Shown here: one piece after another, positions 1 through 8,345 of the stretch
How positions within the stretch are numbered: position 1 is the stretch's first letter
Layout of the letters: each line of letters opens with the position of its first letter
Source: an uncultured Collinsella sp.
GTDB taxonomy: Bacteria > Actinomycetota > Coriobacteriia > Coriobacteriales > Coriobacteriaceae
Reading direction: 5' to 3'
DNA length: 15,617 bases
NCBI GenBank assembly: GCA_902496645.1
Contig: CABVBR010000034.1
Coordinates: 1-15,617, forward strand
Program-made: the position numbers and the translations under genes
Notes under the pieces: generated by a model
Databases searched by the model: none
Told to the model about the DNA's origin: nothing
Seen by the model: only the letters and a program-made list of their open reading frames with translations

Positions 1-15
1 GAGTTCCGCACGAGC

Positions 16-40
16 CGGAGAGCACTTAATGTGCTCTCCG
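16..40 (-). terminator. Stem-loop downstream of the surface operon
   Basis: A perfect 10-bp stem (CGGAGAGCAC / GTGCTCTCCG) closes a 5-nt TTAAT loop. An outer CGCAC/GTGCG pairing at 7-11 and 40-44 is possible but competes with the inner stem for one base. It lies about 70 nt after the stop codon of the last gene of the surface operon, where a terminator is expected. No U-tract follows on either strand within the window, so it may be Rho-assisted, an RNA-stabilising 3' structure, or part of the next locus. A second GC-rich hairpin (CCGCC / GGCGG, 76-89) sits between it and the gene. Confidence 0.4.
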
Positions 41-111
41 TGCGAGCAGGACTGTAGAGCAGGAAACCTTATATTCCGCCGCCGGGCGGGCGAAACATTT
101 AGAAGATGGGC

Positions 112-810
112 CTAGCGTTTATCCCTTCGGGACAAGAACAGCGCGGCCATAAAAGCGATGATCGCAAATGTCAGCAACACCAAAAGCAGCGTGAGCGTGC
201 TGTCGCCCGTCGCAGCCAAGCCAAACAGACTGGGCTTTTTGGAGCCAGCGGGCTGCGCAGGAATTGTTTCGCCATCGTCCTCGGCGGTGATTTCCCAGCG
301 GATCGTCTTGTTCGCGTCGGCAAGCTCGTTGCCCACCGACGTCGGAACACTTAGCTGCAGACTGAGCACCGTGCTGCCATCGCTCGTAAACGTGGCGATC
401 TGCGTGGGATAAGCGAACACGCTGCCCGGCGTTCCCGTCTGGAGCCAGCCTGCGGACGCATCGCCCACCGTCGCCGTTAAGGTAATGGGCGATAGCAGGC
501 GTGCCGTCTCGTGATCGACAACGGCGCGAACAAATACGCGCACCTGGGACTTTACGCCTGTGGCACGAATCTCGATCTGCTGCTCGCGCGCATCGCCAGG
601 CATTAGATCCTTAAAGGCCGGAAACAAATCGGGCTCCCCCGAGGAGGCTGTCGCCCCCGAGACCGTCAGTTGGCGTGCGTTGCCGTCATAGGCAATCGCA
701 GGAGTATCGGCAAACGCGTGGGCGGGAGCAACGAGTGCGACAATGCAGAAAATAGCCACGATTGCGCAACGTACGGCACGCGCAGCATCTTTGCGAATCG
801 AGAAAGCCAT
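112..810 (-). CDS. Cell-wall-anchored surface protein with LAATG sorting signal
   Basis: A 233-residue exported protein. Start chosen at 810 (MAFSIRKD) because a strong GGAGGTG Shine-Dalgarno lies 9 nt upstream and the preceding gene stops 2 nt before; a longer reading frame to 867 would overlap that gene. Residues 1-34 form an ordinary Sec signal peptide ending near AHAFA. The middle (about 60-170) has the LFPAFKDLMPGD...QIEIR...VRVFVRA pattern found in small surface proteins encoded with SipW/TasA loci. The C-terminus is a sorting signal: LAATG at 199-203, a hydrophobic helix, and the RRDKR tail. LAxTG is the motif recognised by class E sortases of high-G+C Gram-positives (family knowledge). 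No sortase gene is in the window. As last gene of the operon and the only one with a wall anchor, it plausibly roots the fibre in the peptidoglycan (inference). Confidence 0.85.
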   Translation of the reverse strand: MAFSIRKDAARAVRCAIVAIFCIVALVAPAHAFADTPAIAYDGNARQLTVSGATASSGEPDLFPAFKDLMPGDAREQQIEIRATGVKSQVRVFVRAVVDHETARLLSPITLTATVGDASAGWLQTGTPGSVFAYPTQIATFTSDGSTVLSLQLSVPTSVGNELADANKTIRWEITAEDDGETIPAQPAGSKKPSLFGLAATGDSTLTLLLVLLTFAIIAFMAALFLSRRDKR

Positions 811-812
811 AC

Positions 813-1382
813 TTACGCACCTCCGTGCGGCGGCACCAGCACGCCATTTTTGACCGTGCAGTTCCATGCCTCGGCAACCGCGTCGTCGGGCGTGGACTGA
901 ATTGCCTGGGTCGAGATGTCGACGACTAGGTTCTTACCATCTGCCTTCTTCTCGGACACGCTCTTGATGAGCACGCCGGTCTTGTCCATCGGCGCGACAG
1001 GAGACGTCCAATAGTAGAACCCGTCGCTCGCAAGAACCCAAGATGAAGGGCTGTTAGTGGCGGCGGCATCGACTTTATCGCCCCACACAATGGTGTAGTT
1101 GGTGTCGGCAACCGGCTCCTCCCACAGGCGTGCGCCGTCTTTGTCTTGCCAGTAGATATCCACCGCAACACGCAGGTATGCCGGAGCTGAGCCGCTATTT
1201 TTAACCGAAACGTCGCTCTTCACATTATCGTCGAGCTTCTCGTCCACCGAGGGCGTCACCGATCCGATGCCAAACTCGTTGACCAGCACGCCCGTAACCG
1301 AAAGCCATGCAAAGGTACCGGCGACGCCAGCAAAAAGGAGGATGCCGGCAAGGAGGACCAAGATCTGTTTGCGCTTTGTCAT
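813..1382 (-). CDS. SipW-type exported minor matrix/fibre protein
   Basis: A 189-residue protein starting with a SipW-dependent type signal peptide: KRK, a hydrophobic core, then GTFAWLSVTG and VNEFGIG, close to the TasA/camelysin pattern in which cleavage falls just after the GT-F/Y/W-A step. The mature part has a beta-rich pattern (VKNSGSAPAYLRVAVDI, DGFYYWTSPVAPMDKTGVL, ISTQAIQSTPDDAVAEAW). The same DG-aromatic-YY and TQAIQ/VQAVQ landmarks occur in the product of 6850-7497, so the two are probably distant paralogues. Its ATG lies 1 nt after the stop of the giant adhesin gene, whose last codons supply the GGAGGA ribosome binding site, so translation is probably coupled. No wall anchor or C-terminal membrane helix. 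Likely a minor subunit or adaptor of the fibre; exact role unknown. Confidence 0.8.
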   Translation of the reverse strand: MTKRKQILVLLAGILLFAGVAGTFAWLSVTGVLVNEFGIGSVTPSVDEKLDDNVKSDVSVKNSGSAPAYLRVAVDIYWQDKDGARLWEEPVADTNYTIVWGDKVDAAATNSPSSWVLASDGFYYWTSPVAPMDKTGVLIKSVSEKKADGKNLVVDISTQAIQSTPDDAVAEAWNCTVKNGVLVPPHGGA

Positions 1383-1383
1383 C

Positions 1384-4300
1384 CTAGTCCTCCTCCTTCT
1401 TCAGCTGGCCGTTATCCCAAACGTTCTTGGCATGCGAGCCACCATCGACCCACTTGTCCTTCGCACGCGTGTTGACGCACGTGACCACTGTGTCGCCCGC
1501 GCTCGAAGCAGACGAAATCTTCAGCTCGGCAGACGTGCCGGGCGCCTTACCCGGCGTGCTCAGCTCACCCTGATAGCGCCATGCCCAAGCCGTGTCTTCC
1601 ACGACGGTATAGTCACCCGCCGGCGCGGCAAGCTGCACGCTGCCGACATACCAGGTCTCACCGTTTTCGTCGCGTTGCTCGCTGACTTTCACCTCGACCA
1701 TGCGCGTCTCGGGAGAGGTTCCCTCTGCCGTCTTCGTCACCTTAAAGCGGAACGTCTGCCCCATAGCACTGGCGTCGGTAGTCTTTTTAACGATCGTCAG
1801 CGCATGAGTCTGGTCAAAGTTAAACACGGCGTTACCGGCGCCCTGCTCGCCTTCGCCCGTCTTCTTGAACTCCAGACGGTTGGCTAGGTCGAACGAGCCC
1901 TTGCCCGAGCCCAAGCTATAGAGTGAGACATATTTGTCGTTTACGGGTTCCTCCGTCATGGATGTACCAGGACCATAGCTCGCCTGCTTAACCGTAACAG
2001 TCAGCTGCGTTCCCATAAACGGCTCGGCAAAGCAGACCTTAAACGGGGCCTCGTCGGTGCCGCTATCGACCGTGTTGGCAGCAGTGGGATCGAGCAACCA
2101 CTTGAGCTTCGCGGTCATGATTACGGAGTTCGAAGAAACGGATGTATCGTTGGCAGTCACGCGATACGTCACGGGATACAGATCCATGTCTCCCTTGACC
2201 GGCTCGCCCTTAAACTCATTCCAAGACTTCGCAACGCCATCGGCAGGCACATAACGCCACTCCAGGAAGAGTTCGCGCACGTCACCGTTAGCCGCCGCCC
2301 GCTCGTCGAACAGCGCAACGATCTTGGAATAAGCATCCGCATCGTACGCGACGGACTTTGGCTCCATCACGGGATTGCCGTCTTTGTCATAGACCGGTTT
2401 TCCGCTCTCATCCATCTTGGGAACATCGACGTCATGAACGAAGCCCGCGCCCGTCGCACGCTCATCGCCCGAGTCGACCGTCGCCGTATAGATAACCGAG
2501 CCGTCAACGCCGTGATAGCGCACCTTGTACGGCGTGATCTTATACACCGCGGTGTAGGTCACACTCTTAAAGGGCTCGTTGCCCTCGAGGGGGTACTTCT
2601 CGTCATCGGTCATCAGGGTGTAATCGTCATCGGACTTGTAATCGCGCGACCACCCAACGAAGTCGTACTTTTTGCCGTCTCTACCGTCAACCTCGGTCGC
2701 GGCCTTAACTTCCAGCGAAATCTGATCGCCAGAGGCGGTGCGCGAAAGCGAGCGCACGGATTCGGGGTTATCCAGATTGGCGTCGATATTCGACTTGACT
2801 ATGACCTCGCTGGCACGGTAGACCGGGTATAGCTCCATGGGTGCCTTGACCACAGTGTTTTTGTTCACCATGGAAACGCCGTCCGACCAAACGACATAGC
2901 CGCTGCCTGCCGCCGGCTTAGTTTCCGTCCAGCCGACGAACACATTGTATTTACCCGTTGCATCATCGATGTCGCCAATCTTATACGTTGGCAGCGGGAT
3001 GCCGTCCTTAAGGCTGCCGAGCGTATCGTCCCGCTGGGCTACCTTGCCATCCACATCCGTTGCATTGAGATGGTACACGACCGCCAACGGCGAATAGTAC
3101 GCCACGAATGTATAGGTTCCGCCGGGTTCCACCGAATAGGAATATGAGTTATCGCCGTTAGATTCGAGCTCTTTAGCCTCACCATTCGGAAGTTCGATTT
3201 CGACCTTATCCAGCTTGTATAACTCGTCGCCTGACTTGTATACCGTCGTTGCGATATCAGGAGTCACCGTTGCCGTGGCGGGATCGGTATCCGCATTGAG
3301 AGTGGGAGTGATGTCATACTTAGGGACATTTACCTCGGAAGTACTATCAAAACCGGCACGATGCAGGTTGGTGGTGTACCTAACATCGTACTTCGCGTAC
3401 ACGGGATACGCGTCCTGCCACTGCGTGACCACGGACTCTTTTGTCGCTAGATACGGCTTGGCCTTGTCCGGATCAGACGTGGTGAAGGAATCGTCCTTGA
3501 CATCGTAGATATAGTTCCAGACGGGAGAGCCCTTCTTGACCTCAGCCGTAGAGATCCAGCCCAGGAACTTATAGCCCGTCACCGCCATCTCCGCATCGGT
3601 CGGAGAAGACTCGAGGGTCAGATTAGGATCTGTAATTGTGTCGCTGTCATCGCCGGAATTCTTATCAACCGTATCATTCGTATAGATGAATGGATACTTG
3701 TACGTGTACTGGGGATCCTTTTCGCCATTCTTCTTTTGGAGCAAATTACTCTCGTAGCGACGCGTCGTTTTCTTGTAGACCGTGCCATCTTTCTTATAAA
3801 AATCGACACGCGTCGTCACCATCGCACGCATGCGGTATTTCGAAGTGTAATTGATTGAAGCCGTTACGGGATTATTGAGATACGTCCATCGACCGCCGTC
3901 TCTCTCAAGTGTCCAAAACTTCAGGCTATAACGATCGCTAGAGGGCGTAAACGTGTACTTCAACGCATTAAGAACCTTTTCATCGTCAATCGTTCCAGAA
4001 CCTGGGAAATCTGTATCCACAAGGACATTCTTTAGGGTATCCGCCCCCGTATCGTTTCTCACGTTATGCGAATATGCGCTCATGGGGGCCACGATTAGCG
4101 TATTGTTGTCGTAGTACCCCTCTGCACACTCGCCCTTATAGGCATTCTTATCGCCATGATTAACGTGCTCGGAACCCCAGTGAACTACGTTCTCTCGAAC
4201 ATAACTTGTGCCAACCTGATCGTTAAACGGTGTTTTGTACTCGTTCCATACAGAGCAAAGGAGTTCCGACTTCGTGTATTCATCGTTCGCGTACGCGCGA

Positions 4301-6846
4301 ACGTAATAGTCCACCCGATATTCGAAACGGGCGATGTAGGTGTGCGGCACAGTTAGATCGACATCAGCAGGGAGTTTATAGCTGGGGTCGCGGCTTACGC
4401 GCACCTCGAGCGGGGCATCCTCGGTTCCCTTGTTTTCGTACCAGCCCAGGAAGCGATAGCCATCGGGCAGCTTGCCGTCCTCGGATATAGCTTTGTCGGA
4501 TACGTTGAGCACCTGCACGGTATACGCGCTTGTGCCATCTTCTGCAGTCCCAACCTTAACACGAGTCTTACCCACGCCTTCGCGCTTAGTTTTATCATCC
4601 GGGTCGTGGCCTTCAAACTCCGTCAGGATGTTCGACACGTAGTCGCTGTACACGGGATAGAAATCGGTAGGACCGACCACAGTAATCTCGCTGCCGGCAG
4701 GATAGAATGCCCCGGCATTCTTAAGCTCGGTCAACTTGGTGGAAGTAATAGCAGCATAGGCGCCGTTCATGCTCTTATCGTCGTTCGGCTGCGTGGTCCA
4801 GCCGATAAACGTTGCGCTGTCGGACAAGTTCCCGCGATCCACCGGGGCAGCAGGCGTCAGGCCGACGCCATAGCGGTACCAGTCCGTCGACTTATTGTGC
4901 GCCGTGCCGTCTTCCCAATTGAGCGTCTCGCCCTTAACGTTGTAGAACAGCACCTGTGCCTCGTATGAAGCGATAAAGAGGTCATTGCCCTTGAAGCCTT
5001 CGCTCTCGGCATGCCCCTCACCGTTGTCGGCAGTGTAGGTCGAGGTTGTCTCGTGCTTCGCGTTCTCTTCGACACGCTTGCCAGCCTTAACGGCAGCGTC
5101 ATCGGTCTTGCCGTCAAACCAGCTATTGTCTTGGCCAATGCGATTCACGTGTACATTGGGCTCGCGGAACCAACCCATAAAGCGGTAGCCACCGTTTTCA
5201 TTGGTCAGACCCTCGGGCTTTGCAGAGGTCTCCTGCTTAAACGTCACCGACGTATCGCCTTGGGCCAAGCCCTGTGCCGTTCCGGCCAGCACAGCGCTCA
5301 CCGCAAAGGTGTACGGATCGCTGGTTGACTGGTCTTTGCCCAACATGGTTGCCAGAACAGTCGCGGTGCCCGCGCCAGGGAAATCAATCGTCGCCTTGAC
5401 GCTCTGACCATGCACGGGGATATTCAGCTTATAATCCATCGCCCACTCATTGGTGTGCGGGCCGTTCAGATATTTATCGTTAGCGGTCGAGCGCATGGTG
5501 CCGGCGCAGAAATCGTAGTCGTGTTCCTCCCACAGCTCACGCGTGGTGTAGCGTTCGTCGTCCCACGGACCATAGCTGTCGCCCTTGGTGGTGCCGTCGC
5601 CACCAAACGAGGGAATCTTTTTCTTAGCCGCGGTGCCCTGGCTGTTGCCTTTTAGGCTCACGCTCGGCTTAAAGTAGCACTCGGTGACCGTCGCGTCGCC
5701 CTTGTTGGCGCGCGCAGCAATACCGCCCAAGTTCACGTCGTTTTGAATAATGGGAATCACGGCGATGGGATTGTACTGACGCGAGCTCAGATCACCCGCA
5801 AAGTGGCTGCGAACGAGTTCATTGCCTTCTTCGGTTAAAATACGGCCCACCAGGCCGCCCGTCCACGCGCGCGTTACGGAGACGACGCCCACGTACGATG
5901 CGGCATAGCTGTAGCACTGCGCCGTCGAGAAGCAGTCGATGATCTTGGCTTTACCCGCCATGCAGCCCACAAAGCCCGAGGCATACACGTTGTTGCCGCC
6001 CAGGGCGCCAATGGCAACGTCGTATTTATTGGTAACGTCGGTCATGCCCTTATCGGCAATCGAACCATCCTCTTTGCGCGTAGGCGTAACGCGGCAGTAC
6101 TCAATCGTCGAGTTTTTAACGTAGCCGGCAAACGCTGCCATATACAGGCCCTCGCCGCCGATGGCCTGTACGCCCGAAGTTGTGTTGTTAACGGCGCGGC
6201 CACCACGGACCTCGCAGTTGTAGAGGGTGCAGCCGTCGAGCTCGCCGGCAATCAATCCACCCTCAAAGCCTGCGTTGGTAATAACGTTGAGCATGTTGTT
6301 GGCGCACGTAACGTGTAGCGTGCTCTCCATGACCATGACGTTTTCGAAACTGGTGTTGACGGCCTTGCCCACGATGATGCCGCCGCGGAAGTCAGCCCAA
6401 ATGTTGGCATCCTTGACCAGGAAGTTCTTGATGGTGGCGCCGTCGGTCTCGGCAAAAAAGCCCGTGTCGCGCTCGGGGTCCAACATATTGTTGGCGTAGT
6501 CCAGACCTTTAACGGTGTGGTTCTGGCCATCGAAAACGCCCTTGAAGGGATGCTCCTTGTTGCCAAAGGAGAGGTGCTTGACCGTGTTCGAGACGATGGT
6601 CTCCATGTCCTCACCATCGAGCTCAATATCGTTATCGAGATAGACCTCCCAATTGGACGTGTCGCGCTCGCGCGAAAGCGCCACGCACGTCAAAAACTCA
6701 GCCGCGCTTTTGATGTGGAATTTTTGGCCCTCAGGCACATCCTCGGCATGCGCCACCGCCGGCAGCACCATAACGCAACAAAGGGCGATTGTCGCCACGG
6801 CAACCAGCCTGCTGAGCACGCCCCGGTTCATGTTCTTGATCTTCAT
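1384..6846 (-). CDS. Giant secreted adhesin with beta-helix, InlB-type repeats and pilin-like domain
   Basis: An 1820-residue exported protein. A Sec signal peptide covers residues 1-34 (AVAHA, then ED). Residues about 40-400 have repeated GG-hydrophobic-hydrophobic-G/A turns (GVFDGQNHTVKGL, GGLIAGELDGCTLYNC, GGLVGRI), suggesting a GLUG-like right-handed beta-helix. Residues about 480-1560 carry Listeria-Bacteroides (InlB B-type) repeats marked by GW motifs: YRFMGWF 554, FIGWT 680, YRFLGWY 797, YKFLGWI 1092, VFVGWT 1302, YDFVGWS 1394, plus degenerate copies near 976 and 1527. Residues about 1680-1795 resemble a Cna-B/Spy0128-like pilin domain; K1687/K1688, E1750 and N1792 sit where an internal isopeptide bond would form. 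The tail (KWVDGGSHAKNVW) has no LPxTG motif or membrane helix. Start: ATG 3 nt after the previous stop, GGAGG 11 nt upstream. Probably the adhesive or structural backbone of the locus; ligand unknown. Confidence 0.85.
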   Translation of the reverse strand: MKIKNMNRGVLSRLVAVATIALCCVMVLPAVAHAEDVPEGQKFHIKSAAEFLTCVALSRERDTSNWEVYLDNDIELDGEDMETIVSNTVKHLSFGNKEHPFKGVFDGQNHTVKGLDYANNMLDPERDTGFFAETDGATIKNFLVKDANIWADFRGGIIVGKAVNTSFENVMVMESTLHVTCANNMLNVITNAGFEGGLIAGELDGCTLYNCEVRGGRAVNNTTSGVQAIGGEGLYMAAFAGYVKNSTIEYCRVTPTRKEDGSIADKGMTDVTNKYDVAIGALGGNNVYASGFVGCMAGKAKIIDCFSTAQCYSYAASYVGVVSVTRAWTGGLVGRILTEEGNELVRSHFAGDLSSRQYNPIAVIPIIQNDVNLGGIAARANKGDATVTECYFKPSVSLKGNSQGTAAKKKIPSFGGDGTTKGDSYGPWDDERYTTRELWEEHDYDFCAGTMRSTANDKYLNGPHTNEWAMDYKLNIPVHGQSVKATIDFPGAGTATVLATMLGKDQSTSDPYTFAVSAVLAGTAQGLAQGDTSVTFKQETSAKPEGLTNENGGYRFMGWFREPNVHVNRIGQDNSWFDGKTDDAAVKAGKRVEENAKHETTSTYTADNGEGHAESEGFKGNDLFIASYEAQVLFYNVKGETLNWEDGTAHNKSTDWYRYGVGLTPAAPVDRGNLSDSATFIGWTTQPNDDKSMNGAYAAITSTKLTELKNAGAFYPAGSEITVVGPTDFYPVYSDYVSNILTEFEGHDPDDKTKREGVGKTRVKVGTAEDGTSAYTVQVLNVSDKAISEDGKLPDGYRFLGWYENKGTEDAPLEVRVSRDPSYKLPADVDLTVPHTYIARFEYRVDYYVRAYANDEYTKSELLCSVWNEYKTPFNDQVGTSYVRENVVHWGSEHVNHGDKNAYKGECAEGYYDNNTLIVAPMSAYSHNVRNDTGADTLKNVLVDTDFPGSGTIDDEKVLNALKYTFTPSSDRYSLKFWTLERDGGRWTYLNNPVTASINYTSKYRMRAMVTTRVDFYKKDGTVYKKTTRRYESNLLQKKNGEKDPQYTYKYPFIYTNDTVDKNSGDDSDTITDPNLTLESSPTDAEMAVTGYKFLGWISTAEVKKGSPVWNYIYDVKDDSFTTSDPDKAKPYLATKESVVTQWQDAYPVYAKYDVRYTTNLHRAGFDSTSEVNVPKYDITPTLNADTDPATATVTPDIATTVYKSGDELYKLDKVEIELPNGEAKELESNGDNSYSYSVEPGGTYTFVAYYSPLAVVYHLNATDVDGKVAQRDDTLGSLKDGIPLPTYKIGDIDDATGKYNVFVGWTETKPAAGSGYVVWSDGVSMVNKNTVVKAPMELYPVYRASEVIVKSNIDANLDNPESVRSLSRTASGDQISLEVKAATEVDGRDGKKYDFVGWSRDYKSDDDYTLMTDDEKYPLEGNEPFKSVTYTAVYKITPYKVRYHGVDGSVIYTATVDSGDERATGAGFVHDVDVPKMDESGKPVYDKDGNPVMEPKSVAYDADAYSKIVALFDERAAANGDVRELFLEWRYVPADGVAKSWNEFKGEPVKGDMDLYPVTYRVTANDTSVSSNSVIMTAKLKWLLDPTAANTVDSGTDEAPFKVCFAEPFMGTQLTVTVKQASYGPGTSMTEEPVNDKYVSLYSLGSGKGSFDLANRLEFKKTGEGEQGAGNAVFNFDQTHALTIVKKTTDASAMGQTFRFKVTKTAEGTSPETRMVEVKVSEQRDENGETWYVGSVQLAAPAGDYTVVEDTAWAWRYQGELSTPGKAPGTSAELKISSASSAGDTVVTCVNTRAKDKWVDGGSHAKNVWDNGQLKKEED

Positions 6847-6849
6847 GGG

Positions 6850-7497
6850 CTAGTTCGCCTCCGGCCAGCCCACAACGTCGAGCACGTCGAGGACGGTATC
6901 GTTTGCCTGTTGGTTTTTGGCCTGCACGGCCTGAACGTCGATATCGAGCTTGAATGAGCCGCCACGCGCGGCGTCGTGGTAGTCGCCCACAAAGCGCAGA
7001 GAGTCCATAAGGCTCTCGGTCATGGCGCCGGAATCGAGCACGCCACCACGTCCGGTAAGGCCGCGATAGTAAAACCATCCATCGCCGCCATCAACCCACG
7101 GGGAGCCCTCGCCCGCGCTCACGTTAAAGGCGACGTTGCCCGAGGCATCCGCGGTCGAGCCGTCGGGTGCCACCGACGTCATGCGCAGACGTGCGCGAAC
7201 ATACTCGGGCTGTGCGCCGGCATTCTCCACGCGCACGATGCGGCTGATGTCAGAACCCGTGGCCTTGGTGTCGGGATAGTCACCATGCTCGTTAGGCTCA
7301 AACGGAATCTCTTCACCCTGATCGTTGAGGGTGAATTCGCAGACTCGTACCTTCACGCTGCCAAACGACACGACGTTGCTCGCGGGCACCATGTCCACGG
7401 TAAAAGCCAACGTGCCGCACAGGCACGCCAGGGCAAGCAACGCCATGGCGGCAAGCGCCAAGGTGCGTTTCTGATTGTCGGAAAGATTGTTGAGCAT
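6850..7497 (-). CDS. SipW-type exported protein, TasA/camelysin-like
   Basis: A 215-residue protein. Start placed at ATG 7497 (MLNNLSDNQKRT), which puts a signal peptide at the N-terminus; a longer reading frame to 7683 would run back through the 7527-7569 hairpin and into the preceding gene. No convincing Shine-Dalgarno precedes it, so expression may depend on coupling or on the upstream hairpin. The signal (residues 9-33, ending CGTLAF, then VPASNVVSFGSVKVRV) follows the SipW-substrate pattern. The mature part shows RIVRVENAGAQPEYVRARLRM, DGWFYYRGL and LDIDVQAVQA, features shared with the 189-residue product of 813-1382. There is no sorting signal. The signal contains cysteines (LACLCG), but the lipobox fit is poor, so I do not call it a lipoprotein. 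Its stop is 3 nt before the giant adhesin start. Likely a minor fibre component or the adhesin's partner (inference). Confidence 0.78.
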   Translation of the reverse strand: MLNNLSDNQKRTLALAAMALLALACLCGTLAFTVDMVPASNVVSFGSVKVRVCEFTLNDQGEEIPFEPNEHGDYPDTKATGSDISRIVRVENAGAQPEYVRARLRMTSVAPDGSTADASGNVAFNVSAGEGSPWVDGGDGWFYYRGLTGRGGVLDSGAMTESLMDSLRFVGDYHDAARGGSFKLDIDVQAVQAKNQQANDTVLDVLDVVGWPEAN

Positions 7498-7526
7498 TAC
7501 GTTCGCCAATCGTCGGATAAGGGGAT

Positions 7527-7569
7527 GAGATCCCGGCCCGGAAATGGGGGTGGGGTGGGCCGGGATCTC
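7527..7569 (-). promoter_or_regulatory. Strong intra-operon hairpin without U-tract
   Basis: Perfect 13-bp inverted repeat GAGATCCCGGCCC (7527-7539) / GGGCCGGGATCTC (7557-7569) with a 17-nt loop that is C-rich in the transcript. It lies in the 88-nt gap between the major matrix-protein gene and the four downstream genes. No run of U follows in the direction of transcription. It is best read as a 3'-stabilising or processing structure, or a partial attenuator, that keeps the major subunit in excess over the minor subunits. Such structures are known in other operons; the role here is inferred. Confidence 0.65.
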
Positions 7570-7585
7570 GATGGGGTGGGTGGAA

Positions 7586-8275
7586 TTACTTAAGGCCGTT
7601 AGCCCAATCCTGGGCGGCAGCCAAAGCAGACGCCGAAGAGCCCTCAGTGGTTTCATCCGCTGCGTAAATGAAGCAGTTAACATCCATCTTTGCAGGATTA
7701 GCGAAATCCTTTTGCTCGGTCTCCTTGGGCGTGGTCACCTTGCTGAACAGCTCACCAGTCCACTTATCCTCAGTCTTGCTGGCAATAAGCGGAGTAGCTT
7801 CGGTCCCATTACCAACATAAACGAAAAGGCCATCGATATAATGAGTCGGCTCACTCGCAACGGTAGTTGCCTCAACGGCCTTCCAGCCAGAATTAATGGT
7901 GAAGTAAGTCTTCTTGGAATTAGCAACCCCGGCAGACGCCGTCTCGTTCTTCACGTAAACGTAGACATAGGCGTTCTCGGATTCCTTGCCAATACCAACA
8001 TTAGGATTCTTGGCAACAGACACGCCGGGGGCGAGCTTAGAGTCCGCAACCCATTCGGTCTCGGTCAGATTGCCGTTGACCTTAGTGTTGTCATCAGGAA
8101 GCGGCTTATCCGGGTCTTTAGGATCGGTGGTGGGCTTGTTTATGCCCGCGGTAGTGAAGTTGTTGGTCAGGCTCGACTGGGCCGTCAGCCATGCATACGT
8201 TCCCACGCCGGCCGCCAGTACGAGCAGCAGCAGGGCGGCAACGATGCCGTAGCGCTTTTTCTTTTTGTTTTCCAT
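7586..8275 (-). CDS. TasA/BsaA-like SipW-dependent matrix protein, probable major subunit
   Basis: A 229-residue protein. Start chosen at ATG 8275 (MENKKKKRYG): AAGGAAGA lies just upstream, and the 12 extra residues of the longer frame have no support. Residues 1-28 are a SipW-type signal: a lysine block, a leucine-rich core, and GTYAWLTAQSSLTNNFTTAG, with expected cleavage after GTYA. The mature part has the L-x-PG-V-x-V-x-K-NP-NVGI-G....AYVYVYVKNE pattern of the TasA/camelysin/BsaA family, which form protease-resistant extracellular fibres (family knowledge). There is no wall-sorting signal. It follows the signal peptidase gene by 70 nt, has its own good ribosome binding site, and is followed by a strong hairpin, which fits the abundant fibre subunit. 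Assembly into fibres is inferred. Confidence 0.85.
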   Translation of the reverse strand: MENKKKKRYGIVAALLLLVLAAGVGTYAWLTAQSSLTNNFTTAGINKPTTDPKDPDKPLPDDNTKVNGNLTETEWVADSKLAPGVSVAKNPNVGIGKESENAYVYVYVKNETASAGVANSKKTYFTINSGWKAVEATTVASEPTHYIDGLFVYVGNGTEATPLIASKTEDKWTGELFSKVTTPKETEQKDFANPAKMDVNCFIYAADETTEGSSASALAAAQDWANGLK

Positions 8276-8345
8276 CGTTCTCTTCCTTTCGAGAATCGTC
8301 TTCCCCGGCAACGGCTCCTACCGCCGCCGACACTTCTCCCTGCCG

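Noticed and set aside
6850..7497. Lipoprotein signal (LACLCG)
   Set aside because: The residues before the cysteines do not fit a lipobox well and the following sequence fits a SipW-type signal better.
7527..7569. Rho-independent terminator after the TasA-like gene
   Set aside because: The stem is strong but no U-tract follows and further co-directional genes lie immediately downstream; kept as a regulatory hairpin instead.
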